Positions 63,672 through 64,000 of a stretch of 64,000 nt of DNA are shown piece after piece; position 1 is the first letter of the stretch; every line of letters starts with the position of its first letter. The DNA comes from Pseudomonas promysalinigenes. GTDB taxonomy: Bacteria; Pseudomonadota; Gammaproteobacteria; Pseudomonadales; Pseudomonadaceae. The stretch is taken from assembly GCF_014269025.2 (NCBI RefSeq), contig NZ_CP077094.1, positions 4,434,501 to 4,498,500 of the forward strand. Direction: 5' to 3'. The notes below the pieces were generated by a model that did no database searches, was not told the DNA's origin, and saw only the letters and a list, made by a program, of their open reading frames with translations. A program made the translations under genes and the position numbers.

Positions 63672-64000
63672 CTACAAATTCGCCAGCATCCGACGCACGA
63701 TGAAGCCATGCACCTGGCCAACCGGCAGCATGTATAGCCGGCCAAAGGCGTTGAAACACCGCACCGACGTGGTCACTTTCAAGCGCAGCCCAGCCACCTC
63801 CATGCAGACCATCACCGCCAAGTGCGTATCACGCGAGGTCAGCACCAGTTGCTGGTCGCTGATGGCCTCGACGGTGAAGAAGTCCAGATGCTCACCTATA
63901 GCCGGCACATGCCCTGGGTCGCGGGGAGAGAAGCCATGGATATCGGCGACATTGAAACGACGCGAGATGAAGTCACGAATGCGGAAGGCCCTGGCCAGCC
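63672..64000 (-). CDS. DUF2867-domain protein, 3' part only
   Basis: The minus-strand reading frame is open from the right edge to the stop at 63672, so the first part of the gene lies outside the window. The visible C-terminal part (RDPGHVPAIGEHLDFFTVE, then DQQLVLTSRDTHLAVMVCME) resembles DUF2867, the C-terminal domain of some NAD(P)-binding epimerase-like proteins or a stand-alone domain. GRLYMLPVGQVHGFIV is the conserved end segment. Function is unknown. Confidence 0.6.
   Translation of the reverse strand, partial: LARAFRIRDFISRRFNVADIHGFSPRDPGHVPAIGEHLDFFTVEAISDQQLVLTSRDTHLAVMVCMEVAGLRLKVTTSVRCFNAFGRLYMLPVGQVHGFIVRRMLANL

Overview
This 64-kb window is chromosomal DNA of a fluorescent Pseudomonas, most likely of the P. 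putida group. The evidence is high G+C, the gene order as I know it from that group (retS-like kinase, cob genes, copper receptor, urtABCDE, cbpA/cbpM, liv genes, pncB-nadE, azurin, rpsF-rpsR-rplI-dnaB, rlmB-rnr, tRNA-Leu), and several REP-type palindromes of the P. putida 'TTCGCGGGTnAACCCGCTCC' style between genes. It is ordinary core genome for most of its length, with a more accessory right end. No rRNA, insertion sequence, integrase or CRISPR array is visible.

Layout. 1-1426: 3' part of a hybrid sensor kinase (RetS-like), then a MarC membrane protein. 2084-9699: corrin-ring synthesis in two divergent groups, cobG-cobH-cobI-cbiG/cobJ (minus) and cobL-cbiD-cobK (plus). The set mixes 'aerobic' and 'anaerobic' pathway names. 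9796-10110: a decayed vapC toxin gene. 10233-11552: NfeD/stomatin pair. 11665-16587: a probable copper-uptake operon (two DUF2946 proteins, PCu(A)C chaperone, OprC-like TonB receptor, PepSY membrane protein). 16754-18160: amino-acid permease. 18257-19702: a lipoprotein with a metzincin zinc motif. 20023-25673: urea ABC transporter urtABCDE behind a good sigma-54 promoter, then a PAT-type acetyltransferase.

26228-29358: a thioredoxin-like protein without CxxC, cbpM, cbpA and a divergent short Hsp70. 29395-37774: AI-2E-type permease, PsiF protein, lipase, OsmE lipoprotein, ferritin, AsmA protein, a secreted protein made largely of 15-residue tandem repeats, a FabR/DesT-like TetR regulator and an AGE-family sugar epimerase. 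37848-38875: a small unknown protein and a YdfG-like dehydrogenase. A 595-bp gene-free stretch (38876-39470) follows, carrying DnaA-box-like nonamers. 39471-44565: branched-chain amino-acid transporter livKHMGF. 45033-47069: NAD salvage pncB-nadE. 47114-47563: azurin, with a candidate Anr box.

47907-58212: LOG protein, YgiQ radical-SAM protein, dnaB, the ribosomal operon rpsF-rpsR-membrane protein-rplI, and rlmB-rnr. 58486-58745: two tRNA-Leu(CAG) genes with a clear promoter and terminator. 58925-61503: iron(III) ABC transporter binding protein and permease, without an ATPase gene. 61576-63422: a compact hcp / glycine-zipper protein / small membrane protein cassette (minus strand) that looks like an orphan type VI secretion effector-immunity module. 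The window ends inside a DUF2867-type gene.

The best candidate for something little described is the Hcp cassette at 61576-63422. Next are the tandem-repeat secreted protein at 35468-35875, the metzincin lipoprotein at 18257-19702 and the DnaA-box cluster at 39024-39432. All coordinates and motifs were read by eye; homology statements are from memory of the families, not from searches.
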